Shown here: piece by piece, positions 25,233-34,086 of the stretch
Numbering within the stretch: the stretch's first letter is position 1
Layout of the letters: each line of letters starts with the position of its first letter
DNA from: Mucilaginibacter polytrichastri
GTDB lineage: Bacteria; Bacteroidota; Bacteroidia; Sphingobacteriales; Sphingobacteriaceae
Assembly (NCBI RefSeq): GCF_001911425.1
Contig: NZ_MPPL01000001.1
Span: forward strand, 1,753,172-1,817,171
Direction: 5' to 3'
DNA length: 64,000 nucleotides
Notes under the pieces: generated by a model
Told to the model about the DNA's origin: nothing
Databases searched by the model: none
The model's input: only the letters and a program-made list of their open reading frames with translations
Made by a program: the position numbers and the translations under genes

Positions 25233-25790
25233 CTACAGATCCTCCTGCAACTCCGTCAAACTGATCTTAAAAGCCATCACACCCTCGTTCACTTCGTCCA
25301 CGATCTGCTCATAAACCGAAACCAGCAACGGGCTTTTCAGCAAGCGCGGAAAGTCCGAAACCTCGTCGTTCACCTGTTCAATAAAATCTTCTTTAGATAA
25401 GGAATGATCAGACAGCAAAGGCTTCAGGTTCTGCATCAGGTCGAAAACATCCGACTGCAGCAATTCATCAGGATCAGCGACCGGGCTATCAATGCCTTCA
25501 GCAACAACCTCAACAGGCCGCCTAAACCCAAAATCATCCTGCGAAACGATACTAACGCCATCGGGGAGGGCCTGCCTGCCCATCAGGTCATCGTCGCCGC
25601 TACCCTCAAAATCCTCCTGCCAGGCATGTTTTAAAGGTTCAACCGAACGCTTAGCCTCATCCGGGCTGCTGCCCGACAACAAAGCGAACAACTCTTTCCG
25701 GTAAAACACCAAAGCCACGATCAACAGCCAAACCAGGCTAAACACCAATGCAGCAACCAAAAACTGCTGCCATGTGAATGATTGAAACAT
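25233..25790 (-). CDS. ICE hypothetical protein with one N-terminal membrane span
   Basis: 185 residues from the ATG at 25790; a longer in-frame start exists 78 bases upstream but adds an unlikely extension. One span (FLVAALVFSLVWLLIVALVF) followed by an acidic soluble domain (DEAKRSVEPLKHAW, DLMGRQALPD, DEVSDFPRLLKSPLLVSVYE). It heads the transfer operon ahead of traE. Proteins of this type occur at this place in related ICEs but have no assigned function that I can name. Confidence 0.6.
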   Translation of the reverse strand: MFQSFTWQQFLVAALVFSLVWLLIVALVFYRKELFALLSGSSPDEAKRSVEPLKHAWQEDFEGSGDDDLMGRQALPDGVSIVSQDDFGFRRPVEVVAEGIDSPVADPDELLQSDVFDLMQNLKPLLSDHSLSKEDFIEQVNDEVSDFPRLLKSPLLVSVYEQIVDEVNEGVMAFKISLTELQEDL

Positions 25791-25870
25791 AAAATATCTT
25801 GTTTTAATCCAGCGCTCCATTGCCCCGGATTTGTTGATGACAAAATTCCAAATTGGCCAGATCCGCAAAT

Positions 25871-25883
25871 CACTACTAGAGAT
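25871..25883. promoter_or_regulatory. third copy of a TACTAGAG-type dyad upstream of the transfer operon
   Basis: CACTACTAGAGAT followed by AAATAAAA resembles the ACTCTACTAGAGT dyads found near the recombinase (33990-34053). It lies about 80 bases before the first gene of the transfer operon, where a promoter or operator would be. Similarity is partial (the core TACTAGAG is shared). Confidence 0.35.
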
Positions 25884-25952
25884 AAATAAAACTCAACTAA
25901 TTCATTATCAACGCGGAATAGCCAACCGGTAACAAAGAGTACGGGTTAACCA

Positions 25953-26798
25953 CTATTCATTATCACTATCCATATAACCGATGAGGGAATCCCGGATCAG
26001 ATCCGTTAACAAAATTCGGCTCAAGCGCTTACGCCGCTTGATCTCCCGGAACCGGTTGGCAGGGATGCCAATTTCTACACCGAACGTTTCCTCAAGCCAG
26101 TTAAAGATCTCCTGAAGCCCAGCCTTACCCTGACCGATCTGCTTAGACAGATATAAACCATAACCCAGCTCAACCAGGTTGATCACTTCCCCCGTCCAAT
26201 CAAACCATTTTTTTTTACTCTTTATAACTCCAGGACTAACAATTTGATCCATTTGCTTTAATTGTCCAAGGATAAATTCTTGTAAACCCTCATAGGCGAT
26301 AAACTGCGCAAAAATATAATCACCACTTGTTGAAAAATCTATATCCAAACTAATTGGCTCTGGAAATAAAGCTGATTGCATGGAAACGTTACGAAGAAAT
26401 AGTATGTCATCTAATTCTGTGTAGCCTGAACGGAAATACTCATAGAGGAAGGCATGTTGTTTAAAAAAACGACTAATAAATTTCAATTCTTCCAGAAAGT
26501 ACTCTTTGATAATATTTTCAGTAGAAGTTGGCTTCTGTTTCAGCAGTATAAATAACTCCTTGCGATAGATTTTGTAAGAAAAATATTCTGGCTTTTCAAA
26601 TTTGAAAAAATATATTTCTTCAAATTTGTCTGTAAAAGGATTGGAAATTATCATTTTTCTGACCTCTAATAAAAAGTCATTAATTAGGACACTTCCGTCA
26701 TTGAATTTTTCAATGATATTTCGGTCATCATTATTATCTATCGGCTTTAACCGATTCTTTAGAAGACGAAAGGCTTCTCGAGCATTGTTTTTAGGCAT
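25953..26798 (-). CDS. rteC: RteC-family regulator of conjugative transfer/excision
   Basis: 281 residues. The C-terminal half carries the RteC signature: KKWFDWTGEVINLVELGYGL, then QIGQGKAGLQEIFNWLEETF and a basic FREIKRRKRLSRILLTDLIR. In CTnDOT, RteC activates excision genes. The N-terminal half is a helical region with PFTDKFEEIYFFKFEKPEYF. It lies just upstream of the transfer operon on the same strand; the rteA/rteB two-component genes are not in the window. A LuxR-type gene follows on its upstream side. Confidence 0.85.
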   Translation of the reverse strand: MPKNNAREAFRLLKNRLKPIDNNDDRNIIEKFNDGSVLINDFLLEVRKMIISNPFTDKFEEIYFFKFEKPEYFSYKIYRKELFILLKQKPTSTENIIKEYFLEELKFISRFFKQHAFLYEYFRSGYTELDDILFLRNVSMQSALFPEPISLDIDFSTSGDYIFAQFIAYEGLQEFILGQLKQMDQIVSPGVIKSKKKWFDWTGEVINLVELGYGLYLSKQIGQGKAGLQEIFNWLEETFGVEIGIPANRFREIKRRKRLSRILLTDLIRDSLIGYMDSDNE

Positions 26799-26996
26799 AA
26801 TCTGATTGATTAAATTAAGCCCGCACCGCCGGTTAACTGACTTTTAATTATGATTTACATGCGGGAAAAATGTAAAATGCCATCATAAGCGATTAGTGAT
26901 TTGTGTTCAAAGATGTGTAGAAAAGGTGTTACCCCGCAATAGGTGCAATCCCGGAATTAAGACAAATGGATGCAATCATGTAGACAAAAGAAGAAT

Positions 26997-27536
26997 TTAC
27001 TGGTTCAATTTGGAAATAAGGGCAAATTTGCTCCTTTCACCTACTTTATCATATATATTTTGAAGATGAGATTCAACCGTTTTTTCTGAAATGTGCAATT
27101 GATCTGCAATTTTTCTATTTTTGTATCCATTCCTTATTAGAATGGAAATTTCGATTTCACGTGGAGTTAAGTTATGCAAATTGCAATTTGATATGAAATA
27201 GTCTGTTAGCTCTTTTGAATTGGCAAATAATCTCTGCTTCCCTGAATTTTGATTGTTATAATGACATACAAGCAAAGTCAATAACATGACTAATACCGCA
27301 ATCATGATTACTAACGTGTTAATAAAAACGAACAATACAAATTCTGCAAACGAACCCATTATGCAGTTCCAAATCAATAAAAATAAAACCATTAAGATCG
27401 ACACCCAATTTGATCCGTCATTTTTTATTTTGTAATAACTAATAATTTGATAAAGCAATAACATGCTTTCCAATGCCCCATAAAGCCATGTTATCAGAGA
27501 CGGATGTATTTTTATTGCATTCAGAAAGGTCAGCAT
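26997..27536 (-). CDS. membrane-anchored LuxR-type transcriptional regulator
   Basis: 179 residues. Residues about 10-95 hold three or so membrane-spanning helices (SWVSILMVLFLLIWN..., FVLFVFINTLVIMIAVLVML), and the C-terminal 70 residues are a LuxR-type helix-turn-helix: NLTPREIEISILIRNGYKN then KIADQLHISEKTVESHLQNI. No receiver domain is present. A membrane-tethered HTH suggests a one-component regulator that reacts to an envelope signal; small proteins of this layout are known in Bacteroidota. Its neighbours are rteC and a structured non-coding segment. Whether it regulates the ICE is not known. Confidence 0.75.
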   Translation of the reverse strand: MLTFLNAIKIHPSLITWLYGALESMLLLYQIISYYKIKNDGSNWVSILMVLFLLIWNCIMGSFAEFVLFVFINTLVIMIAVLVMLLTLLVCHYNNQNSGKQRLFANSKELTDYFISNCNLHNLTPREIEISILIRNGYKNRKIADQLHISEKTVESHLQNIYDKVGERSKFALISKLNQ

Positions 27537-28040
27537 AAATGGTTTACGTAAAATTAAAATTAATACGCACAGAATGTCGTATTTGGAGTTCCGTAGATTT
27601 TAGTAGAAATATCAATAGCACATTGAACTGTCGAGAAAAGTTCTTAAGATCGCTGTCTGTGACAGCACGGGCATTGACATGTTTGGAATAGAGGCACGAC
27701 TAAATGCCAGAAAACAGAACAAGCAAGCCCGCGCTGTCGCAGGCATAGCACTTGTTCCCTGTTTTCTTATTGAAATTTAGTCGTTTTCTATTTCAGGAGC
27801 GTAAGTGACGCAATCAAATATTGTATGTATCTAAAATTATTTCTGTATTGTATTGGAATTTTTTTATTGTACAAATATATGCAAAAGCAGTTGACCCGAA
27901 TTCTAAGTCTTTAAATTTTATTGAATCGATAAAAAAACCTATACAAGTTTAGTCAGTTTAAATGCATTATGTACTTTTATTAATTGTGATCCTAGTAAAA
28001 TAAATTTACAGTGAGGCAACAGATCGTAAAATTAACTAAT
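27537..28040. other. 500-base non-coding stretch with nested inverted repeats
   Basis: No credible ORF. Two pairs of imperfect inverted repeats are nested and overlap. GTCTGTGACAGCACGGG (27655-27671) pairs with CCCGCGCTGTCGCAGGC (27728-27744), 14 of 17 positions matching. CGACTAAAT...AGAAAACAG...AACAAG (27697-27723) pairs with CTTGTT...CTGTTTTCT...ATTTAGTCG (27751-27783). A small palindrome GCTGTC-TGT-GACAGC lies at the left edge. It is followed by A+T-rich DNA up to the FMN reductase gene. I see no promoter match of good quality. Confidence 0.7.
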
Positions 28041-28649
28041 TTAATCATTGATGTTTTGCCGTATCCATAATTCAAATGAATTCATAAACTTTATAAGAAA
28101 CCCTCTTGTACTATCTTTAATTAATTTTCCTTCCTTGTTGAAAACACTTTCGCTTTCACCGATGTACGCTTCCGGTTGCTGCATTGCGGGCATATTTAGA
28201 AAAACCAGTGATTGACGTAAATGATGATTAGCGCCAAATGCCCCCAGTGAGCCAGTTGATAGACTAATTATCGCAGTTGGTTTAGCGTCAAAAACATTAT
28301 AGCCGTGAGGTGCTGAACCTACGTCTATCGCATTCTTCAGTGCCGCGGGTACAGACCGATTATACTCAGGGGTTAAAAATAAAATACCATCTCCCTTTTT
28401 GATACGCTTTCGAAATTCAACCCACTCTATTGGAGGATGATCAGTCTCAAGGTCTTCATTATAAAGCGGTAAATCCCCAATTTTAATAATCTCAAGATTT
28501 AGATACGTTGGAACTAAGGTTAATAAAAAATTTGCCATCTTTAGAGTGGTTGATTCTTTCCTCAAACTCCCTACTATAACTAATATATTTAGTAGTTCTC
28601 TTTCATTTCGCTCATAATCAGTGCTGTTTTTGCTGTTATGTTTTCGCAT
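28041..28649 (-). CDS. NADPH-dependent FMN reductase family protein
   Basis: 202 residues. Flavodoxin-like fold with LNILVIVGSLRKESTTLKMA (phosphate-binding loop), GILFLTPEYNRSVPAALKNA (the PEYN motif that contacts flavin) and SLSTGSLGAFGANHHLRQSL. This is typical of the ChrR/YieF-type NAD(P)H:FMN reductases, which reduce quinones, chromate or azo compounds. An N-terminal extension of about 20 residues precedes the domain. It is divergent from the AraC-type gene, its likely regulator. It appears to be cargo of the ICE. Confidence 0.85.
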   Translation of the reverse strand: MRKHNSKNSTDYERNERELLNILVIVGSLRKESTTLKMANFLLTLVPTYLNLEIIKIGDLPLYNEDLETDHPPIEWVEFRKRIKKGDGILFLTPEYNRSVPAALKNAIDVGSAPHGYNVFDAKPTAIISLSTGSLGAFGANHHLRQSLVFLNMPAMQQPEAYIGESESVFNKEGKLIKDSTRGFLIKFMNSFELWIRQNIND

Positions 28650-28742
28650 ATTATCGTATATTTATTGTGAACTTCAAAATTAGAGACATACAAGTACAAC
28701 GATTAACATTTAAGGAATCGTTAATAACAATTGAAGAACTAT

Positions 28743-29666
28743 ATGGAGCATAAGGAGCAGGTTTCGAATCCCTACATCTTTATTGAGAAGAAAGAGGTTT
28801 TTTTCGATGATACCGGATTTAATATGAGTACAACTGAATTTACATTTGGAGATACAGGAATAAGGTGGGGTCAATATGTCAGTCAATATGAACAGCTATT
28901 AGAGACGAGTTCGAACAAAGAATGTGTTATATCTCATTTTCAGTTATATGGATCAGATATAACTGAAAATAAAACAGGACTTTTCGAAAAACAATTTGTG
29001 ATTTATCGCGAATCAGCACAATCGCATGATATTATTATATCACCTACAGGCGACACACCGCGCGTCTTTTTTGAGTTGATTATGGATGATGCTTTTTTTA
29101 GAAATTTCATTACTGAAGATAGCTCTATCTTACAAAGATTCATTGATAATAAAGAAGTCAACAAACTTTTACAAGAATTTACTGCTAATATTAATCCGCA
29201 AATGTATTCTGTCATCAGCGAAATGAATAGAAATCCATACACTGGTAGCCTCAAGAAATTATATTTAGAAGCCAAAGTGACGGAACTGTTTCTGATGCAG
29301 ATTAAACAACTTGATTGTAGAATTAATTTTTCATCAAATTTAAATTCAAAGGATATTGATAGTCTTCAAAATATAAAATCCTACCTTGACGTTAATTTTT
29401 CAAAAGATTTGTCCATTCTTGAATTATCAAAAGAAGCGGGTATTAATCAATCTAAGCTTAAGAGCGGTTTTAAAAAGTTGTTTAAAACTACCGTTTTCGA
29501 ATATATTAATGATCTCCGCCTTCAAGAGGCTAAGAGATTATTGCTAGAAGAGAAAATGTGTGTTAATGAAGTCGCCTACATCGTTGGGTATACATATTCA
29601 CATTATTTCACCGCACTGTTTAAAAAGAAATTTGGAATATTACCAAAAAGCTTAAGAAGTTTATAA
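28743..29666 (+). CDS. AraC-family transcriptional regulator
   Basis: 307 residues from the ATG at 28743 (the longer frame starts at TTG 28731). The N-terminal 200 residues are a sensor domain of unknown ligand; the C-terminus is a typical AraC double helix-turn-helix: SILELSKEAGINQSKLKSGF, then FEYINDLRLQEAKRLL and VNEVAYIVGYTYSHYFTALF. Divergent from the FMN reductase with a gap of about 90 bases, so it probably controls that gene. Confidence 0.85.
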   Translation: MEHKEQVSNPYIFIEKKEVFFDDTGFNMSTTEFTFGDTGIRWGQYVSQYEQLLETSSNKECVISHFQLYGSDITENKTGLFEKQFVIYRESAQSHDIIISPTGDTPRVFFELIMDDAFFRNFITEDSSILQRFIDNKEVNKLLQEFTANINPQMYSVISEMNRNPYTGSLKKLYLEAKVTELFLMQIKQLDCRINFSSNLNSKDIDSLQNIKSYLDVNFSKDLSILELSKEAGINQSKLKSGFKKLFKTTVFEYINDLRLQEAKRLLLEEKMCVNEVAYIVGYTYSHYFTALFKKKFGILPKSLRSL

Positions 29667-29880
29667 TAAAATAAACTCTTTCAGATTGACTTTTCTGACC
29701 ATGAGATCAAGTAGTGAATTGATATTTTCGTTAGGCGAATATAATATTTCATTTTGCTCTCAGTTAGTATCCACAATTTATGGTAAATAAATTATATGGT
29801 ATCATTTGGGGCTCTCAAAAGCTAATTTATTTGATACGCAATATCTTACATCGACATCGTTTGCTTTTTGTCCTTCTGCA

Positions 29881-31914
29881 TTAATTTTTGATTTTAAGAG
29901 GCGCTGATACTGGTTGTTTGAGTGAACGCCTACTTTTGAGCTTTTTATAGTTATTTGTCTTACTTTCTACACTTTCTAATTTTCCCAACTCGCCTGCCAC
30001 CAAGTCTTGCACATCTCTTTTTATCCGCTGATAGTTCTCCCGCACATCTTCGTCACTGACATTGGCAACCACAGGTATGGGTTTATAAGCCGCTTCCTCC
30101 CGCGCAATCGCCTCATGGTCATTCTGAATCTCACAACGAAACATCTTCAAAGCAATCTTCTGCTCCGGGTTATCCGCCACGATCCCCACAAACTCCCCTG
30201 AAGACAAAGCCGAGATCTTAGCCGCCGGTACCGCATAATCCAATTGCGTAGATTTAGAAGTAGACGTATCTGAACTGTTGATACTCAAACTCGTCCTGTC
30301 CTGCAAGATCTTACCAAAACCTTCTGATAGGGTTTTCGCCGTATCACCGGTCACCTGCCCGCTGATCACATTACCCACAATACCCGTAATGACATCCGCC
30401 TGCTCCGCACCATAATCTTTTTTCAACTGGCTGAAATCCTGCACCGCCAAAGTTGTCGCCACCTTATTACTTCGTGCGGTTGCGATCAAACTATCCATAT
30501 TGTTAAAATAGATCGTCGGGAACTCATCAAATACCAGACTACTCTTTTGCTGGCCTTTACGGTTCACAAGTTTGATCATCCGCGAAATATACAGCGATAA
30601 CACCGCGCCGTAAGTTTGGAGTTTCTGTGGGTTATTACCAACACAAATGATTTTCGGCTCATCAGGGTTATTGACATCCAGCGTAAAATCATTGCCACTC
30701 AGGACATAATACAGTTGCGGCGAAGCCAACCGTGCCAAACCGATCTTCGCCGAAGCGATCTGACCTTCTAATTGTGCCTGGGCATTATTATGGTATGCCG
30801 AAATAAACGGATTGATCAATACCCGGATCTCTTCCTGCAATTCCAGTATCGCAAACAAATGATCATAATTTACCTGCATCAGTTCGATCACATGCGGCAA
30901 GGTGCAATAACGGCCATTTTCATATTTTCTCAAATACCAGATAATCGCAGTTAAAAAATTGATCGGGCTTTCCACAAAGAAATCACCCTGTTTTTTGATC
31001 CATTCCCGGTTCAAGCCCATCATAATGGTGCGGCTGGCCTCGGTCGCGTCCGTAATATCATCCATGCCGGATGGGTCAAGCGGATTACAGCGGTGCGTCC
31101 GGTTCAGATCATCAAAATTGATGATATAAAAAGCCGGTATAACGGCATAGTTCCCCTTATACTTCAGCAGTTTATTATAGGCGATCTTAGTCAGGTCATC
31201 ATACTTAAAATCATACAGGAACATCGTAAAGCCCTTTTTGATATGCTGGTCAATGATATGCCGGATCACAAAGTAGGATTTACCCGCGCCCGGCGTACCC
31301 GCCACTAAAAGCCCCCGGAATGGATTGATGATATTGATCCAGCTATCCAATACTTTTCCTTTCAGTTTGAACTTAGCCGGGAGGTTCACAGAGTATTCAT
31401 TTTCCAATAGCCGCTGTTCCTGCGGGAAGGTCTCATTCTCGGAATTGAAAATATCCTTACCCAGGTTAACACTAATGAGCCGGGAGAGCCGTGTACCACC
31501 GGAAAGGATAAGCAGGTAACCTATGCCCGTTATACCCATATACAGGATAGCCAACAGGCTTACGCCGATAGGCAGGTATAAGACAAGCCAGCTAATGAAA
31601 TAGATGAGTAGCCCGTTGGCCAGGTAGGCCACCAATGACGGTTTTTGGATATGCTCATCCTTTTTACCTTTAGCCCCAAGCAGGGAGATGACCAGGAAAA
31701 GCAAAGCAGCCAGTTTGGGCCGGTGCAAGGTCACGAACAAGCCGGTCCTTGCAATATTGCGGATGATGCGGTCGGTAAAATCCGTTGTCCAGCCCCAGGC
31801 ATGAAAAGCCTGATAGCAGGTGATATAAAAGTGTAAGCTTAGTATAACAATACTAATGAATCGTGTAAGATCGATGATCTTACGAAGGCCTTGTGTGTCC
31901 TCGCCAGTATTCAT
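29881..31914 (-). CDS. type IV coupling protein (TraG/VirD4-like) of the mobilisation region
   Basis: 677 residues. N-terminal membrane region (SIVILSLHFYITCYQAFHAW, LAALLFLVISLLG, FISWLVLYLPIGVSLLAIL), Walker A VAGTPGAGKSYF near residues 204-215, Walker B SLVFDEFPTIYFNN near 457, then a TrwB-like motor. It links the relaxosome to the transfer channel. A basic C-terminal tail (YKKLKSRRSLKQPVSAPLKI) follows. The relaxase gene is 10 bases upstream. Confidence 0.92.
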   Translation of the reverse strand: MNTGEDTQGLRKIIDLTRFISIVILSLHFYITCYQAFHAWGWTTDFTDRIIRNIARTGLFVTLHRPKLAALLFLVISLLGAKGKKDEHIQKPSLVAYLANGLLIYFISWLVLYLPIGVSLLAILYMGITGIGYLLILSGGTRLSRLISVNLGKDIFNSENETFPQEQRLLENEYSVNLPAKFKLKGKVLDSWINIINPFRGLLVAGTPGAGKSYFVIRHIIDQHIKKGFTMFLYDFKYDDLTKIAYNKLLKYKGNYAVIPAFYIINFDDLNRTHRCNPLDPSGMDDITDATEASRTIMMGLNREWIKKQGDFFVESPINFLTAIIWYLRKYENGRYCTLPHVIELMQVNYDHLFAILELQEEIRVLINPFISAYHNNAQAQLEGQIASAKIGLARLASPQLYYVLSGNDFTLDVNNPDEPKIICVGNNPQKLQTYGAVLSLYISRMIKLVNRKGQQKSSLVFDEFPTIYFNNMDSLIATARSNKVATTLAVQDFSQLKKDYGAEQADVITGIVGNVISGQVTGDTAKTLSEGFGKILQDRTSLSINSSDTSTSKSTQLDYAVPAAKISALSSGEFVGIVADNPEQKIALKMFRCEIQNDHEAIAREEAAYKPIPVVANVSDEDVRENYQRIKRDVQDLVAGELGKLESVESKTNNYKKLKSRRSLKQPVSAPLKIKN

Positions 31915-31924
31915 AATAATCGGT

Positions 31925-33190
31925 TTAAAAGGTTAATTGTTCGCTGATATTTTTGCGGCGTTTTTTGCGCTTCTTACGCTTTGGCACACCCGAACCCGGA
32001 TCGCCTTGTGTTTTAGCCAATGCGGCGGCTAAGAAATTAGTAGGTTCCGGCGCTTTGAGATAGGTTTTTGCGGTGCCCGGCTTTGGTAGATAAACCCCAT
32101 TCTGATGCAGTTTGCTATTCTTTTCAATGGCCTCGGGCGACAGTTTAATCGTACTGCCCAATAGTTCCGTGATCGCTTTCGCGCTGAACGCCTTGCCGAT
32201 ATCGCTGCCGTTAAAAACGGTCTTATGCCGGTGGTCAATAAACGTTACCCCGTAGATCAGTCCCTGGTCATTTCGCCGGAACACCAAAGCGATCTGCTGC
32301 TTTTGGAGGTCTTCCGTTAATCTTTCCGGGGTTACTATCTCATAGCCTTTCAGCACATTTTCAATTCGCTGCTTTAATGAATCCTTAAAGGATTTGCGTT
32401 TTTCCCTATTTGGCGCAAACTTCTTTTCCAAGTTATCCAGGGTCGGCTTGGCATAAATGGCGCTTGCCTTTAACGGAATACCAATAGGCTTACCCTTATC
32501 ATCCAATATGGCATACTGTAAACCGCGTTTCTGGAACATCATCGTATCTTCACCGCCCCGGTCCGCGATAATATTGAACTGTTTCAATACCGCATTGTAT
32601 TCCGCAAAGGAGGTGAAATGGTAAGTCCGCATCACCGCACCGACAATACTGCTGATCGTTTGACGAGTCGGTTTTTCACCATAAATACCTGGTTTAATGC
32701 TTAATGATGATTTTAAAGTCCTGCCTTCCGCTTTGATGAGATCATATTTGATCTCCAGGTCTTTCCTAATCTCATTGGACAGGCGATAGCCTATCCCATG
32801 TATGTCCTTGCGGCTGCCGTCTTTTTGGATATTGGTCGTGCAGATATGCAGGTGCGGATGATGCGCGTCCGTATGCCGGTAAGCTAAGAACGGTTGTTCC
32901 CCAAAGCCGAGACGTTCCATGTATTCGGCGGCAATGCGTTGCAGTTTGCCATTGTCTATTTTATCTGTGGCATCAAAATTTAAAGTGATATGGATCGCAT
33001 TCGTTTTAACAGCCGCATTCAATTCCGTCAGATTTTTAAACCGCTGTAGCTTTTGGGCGATACTCATTTCATCAACATTACCGGCGAAGCCACTGGCCAA
33101 TAATAGGGTGGCATTACCGATGGCTACCTTATCTTCGTTATAGTGCAGCATACCCCGGATGCTTTTACCGCTCACGATCTTAGCAACCAT
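31925..33190 (-). CDS. relaxase/mobilisation nuclease (MobB-type)
   Basis: 421 residues. The N-terminus has a tyrosine in KSIRGMLHYNEDKVAIG and the metal-binding histidine cluster in YRHTDAHHPHLHICTTN (residues about 101-118), the layout of Bacteroidota mobilisation relaxases. The protein nicks oriT and stays attached to the 5' end. The C-terminus is basic (GVPKRKKRKKRRKNISEQLT). Its start overlaps the 3' end of mobA by 19 bases, so the two are coupled. Confidence 0.9.
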   Translation of the reverse strand: MVAKIVSGKSIRGMLHYNEDKVAIGNATLLLASGFAGNVDEMSIAQKLQRFKNLTELNAAVKTNAIHITLNFDATDKIDNGKLQRIAAEYMERLGFGEQPFLAYRHTDAHHPHLHICTTNIQKDGSRKDIHGIGYRLSNEIRKDLEIKYDLIKAEGRTLKSSLSIKPGIYGEKPTRQTISSIVGAVMRTYHFTSFAEYNAVLKQFNIIADRGGEDTMMFQKRGLQYAILDDKGKPIGIPLKASAIYAKPTLDNLEKKFAPNREKRKSFKDSLKQRIENVLKGYEIVTPERLTEDLQKQQIALVFRRNDQGLIYGVTFIDHRHKTVFNGSDIGKAFSAKAITELLGSTIKLSPEAIEKNSKLHQNGVYLPKPGTAKTYLKAPEPTNFLAAALAKTQGDPGSGVPKRKKRKKRRKNISEQLTF

Positions 33191-33579
33191 TTGTCAGCGA
33201 GTTGAGCAACGATCACCAATAAGTTATCGACCTTACCATCAATACCCTCGTAAAGCTTTGCCGTGCGTTCCACATAGTAGGCCCGTTCCCTGGCATTAGC
33301 TGCGATATGAAAATGGTGCGTTTGCTGGTTGATGTTGATACCAATGGCTTTCAATTCTTTACGGATGAGCGCTAACTCCTCCATAGGGCCGTTCATAGAC
33401 ACATCCTTGTAAAAGCAGGTGATCCGTTCTTTGGATAAGATCTTCCGCGCTATTTCACAAATACTGCGGCAATCGCTGGACTTTTGCAACTTAGTCAAAC
33501 GCTTGTAAACCGTTTCATTTACCCTTATCCTGAGCAAGTGCTTAAGCTGGTCTTTTTCTTCAATCTTTGGTCTGGGCAT
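33172..33579 (-). CDS. mobA: mobilisation accessory protein MobA
   Basis: 135 residues from the ATG at 33579 (one codon after a TTG). Helical with RIRVNETVYKRLTKLQKSSD and SICEIARKILSKERITCFY near the start, the ribbon-helix-helix-like pattern of relaxosome accessory proteins, then GININQQTHHFHIA. It probably binds oriT, which by position would be just upstream (33600-33800). Confidence 0.8.
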   Translation of the reverse strand: MPRPKIEEKDQLKHLLRIRVNETVYKRLTKLQKSSDCRSICEIARKILSKERITCFYKDVSMNGPMEELALIRKELKAIGININQQTHHFHIAANARERAYYVERTAKLYEGIDGKVDNLLVIVAQLADKWLLRS

Positions 33580-33605
33580 CAATACATTTTATAAAAGTTC
33601 AAAGG

Positions 33606-33800
33606 CATCACGAGTTCCGAGTGATGACCCCGGCCTTAGGACGGCAAGATGTTTTTGTCTACAAAAATCCATCTTGCTGCATGCTGTCGCATGCCGAAAT
33701 ACTCCCTACAAAACGCCTGGTCAATCTTTATCAAATCAGTTAATCACATAGAAAATCCGACGGTCCTAACCAGCCGTCAACAGCTGCCGCTCGTGCGGCA
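33606..33800. other. candidate oriT: cluster of inverted repeats upstream of mobA
   Basis: Five dyads lie within 195 bases: CATCAC...GTGATG (33606-33626); GCAAGATG-TTTTTGT / ACAAAAATCCATCTTGC (33644-33676); GCATGC-TGTC-GCATGC (33679-33694); GACGG...CCGTC (33759-33778); and TGCCGC-TCGT-GCGGCA (33785-33800). This density next to mobA is what one expects of an oriT and of Mob-binding sites. The nick site cannot be located by eye. The last dyad lies within the small ORF 33766-33939. Confidence 0.45.
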
Positions 33801-33939
33801 ACAAGTCGTCGAGCGGCGCAAAAGCCCTTAGCTTTTGCCGGATCTTTTGGCGTGGTGAATTCTTCACCCGCTTCAATTTGAGGTAGGGGCTGCCGTTGTA
33901 TTTACGGCCTGTTACATTTGGGTCTTGTTGACTTTTCAT
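33766..33939 (-). CDS. small ORF upstream of mobA
   Basis: 57 residues from ATG 33939: MKSQQDPNVTGRKYNGSPYL, basic in the middle (KRVKNSPRQKIRQKLRAF). No family recognised. It overlaps part of the putative oriT dyads, so it may be either a small basic DNA-binding protein or a fortuitous frame. The stop is at 33766. Confidence 0.35.
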   Translation of the reverse strand: MKSQQDPNVTGRKYNGSPYLKLKRVKNSPRQKIRQKLRAFAPLDDLLPHERQLLTAG

Positions 33940-33989
33940 GGCTATCAATTTTTGATGGGACAAAATTGTGAAGCCCGGAATTGCCCATA

Positions 33990-34053
33990 TCTCTACTAGA
34001 GTAAAATAGATTTTCAGGCAAAACAAGAAAAGTATAAATCACTCTACTAGAGT
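33990..34053. repeat. two 13-bp dyads ACTCTACTAGAGT upstream of the recombinase block
   Basis: TCTCTACTAGAGT at 33990-34002 and ACTCTACTAGAGT at 34041-34053, spaced 51 bases from start to start; each is followed by AAAA. Each is a palindrome around a central C. They lie between the small minus-strand ORF and the small plus-strand gene, so they could be operators for either. A related TACTAGAG element lies at 25871. Confidence 0.55.
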
Positions 34054-34086
34054 AAAAGCCATTTGGCCAGTCCTGAATATTGCAGC

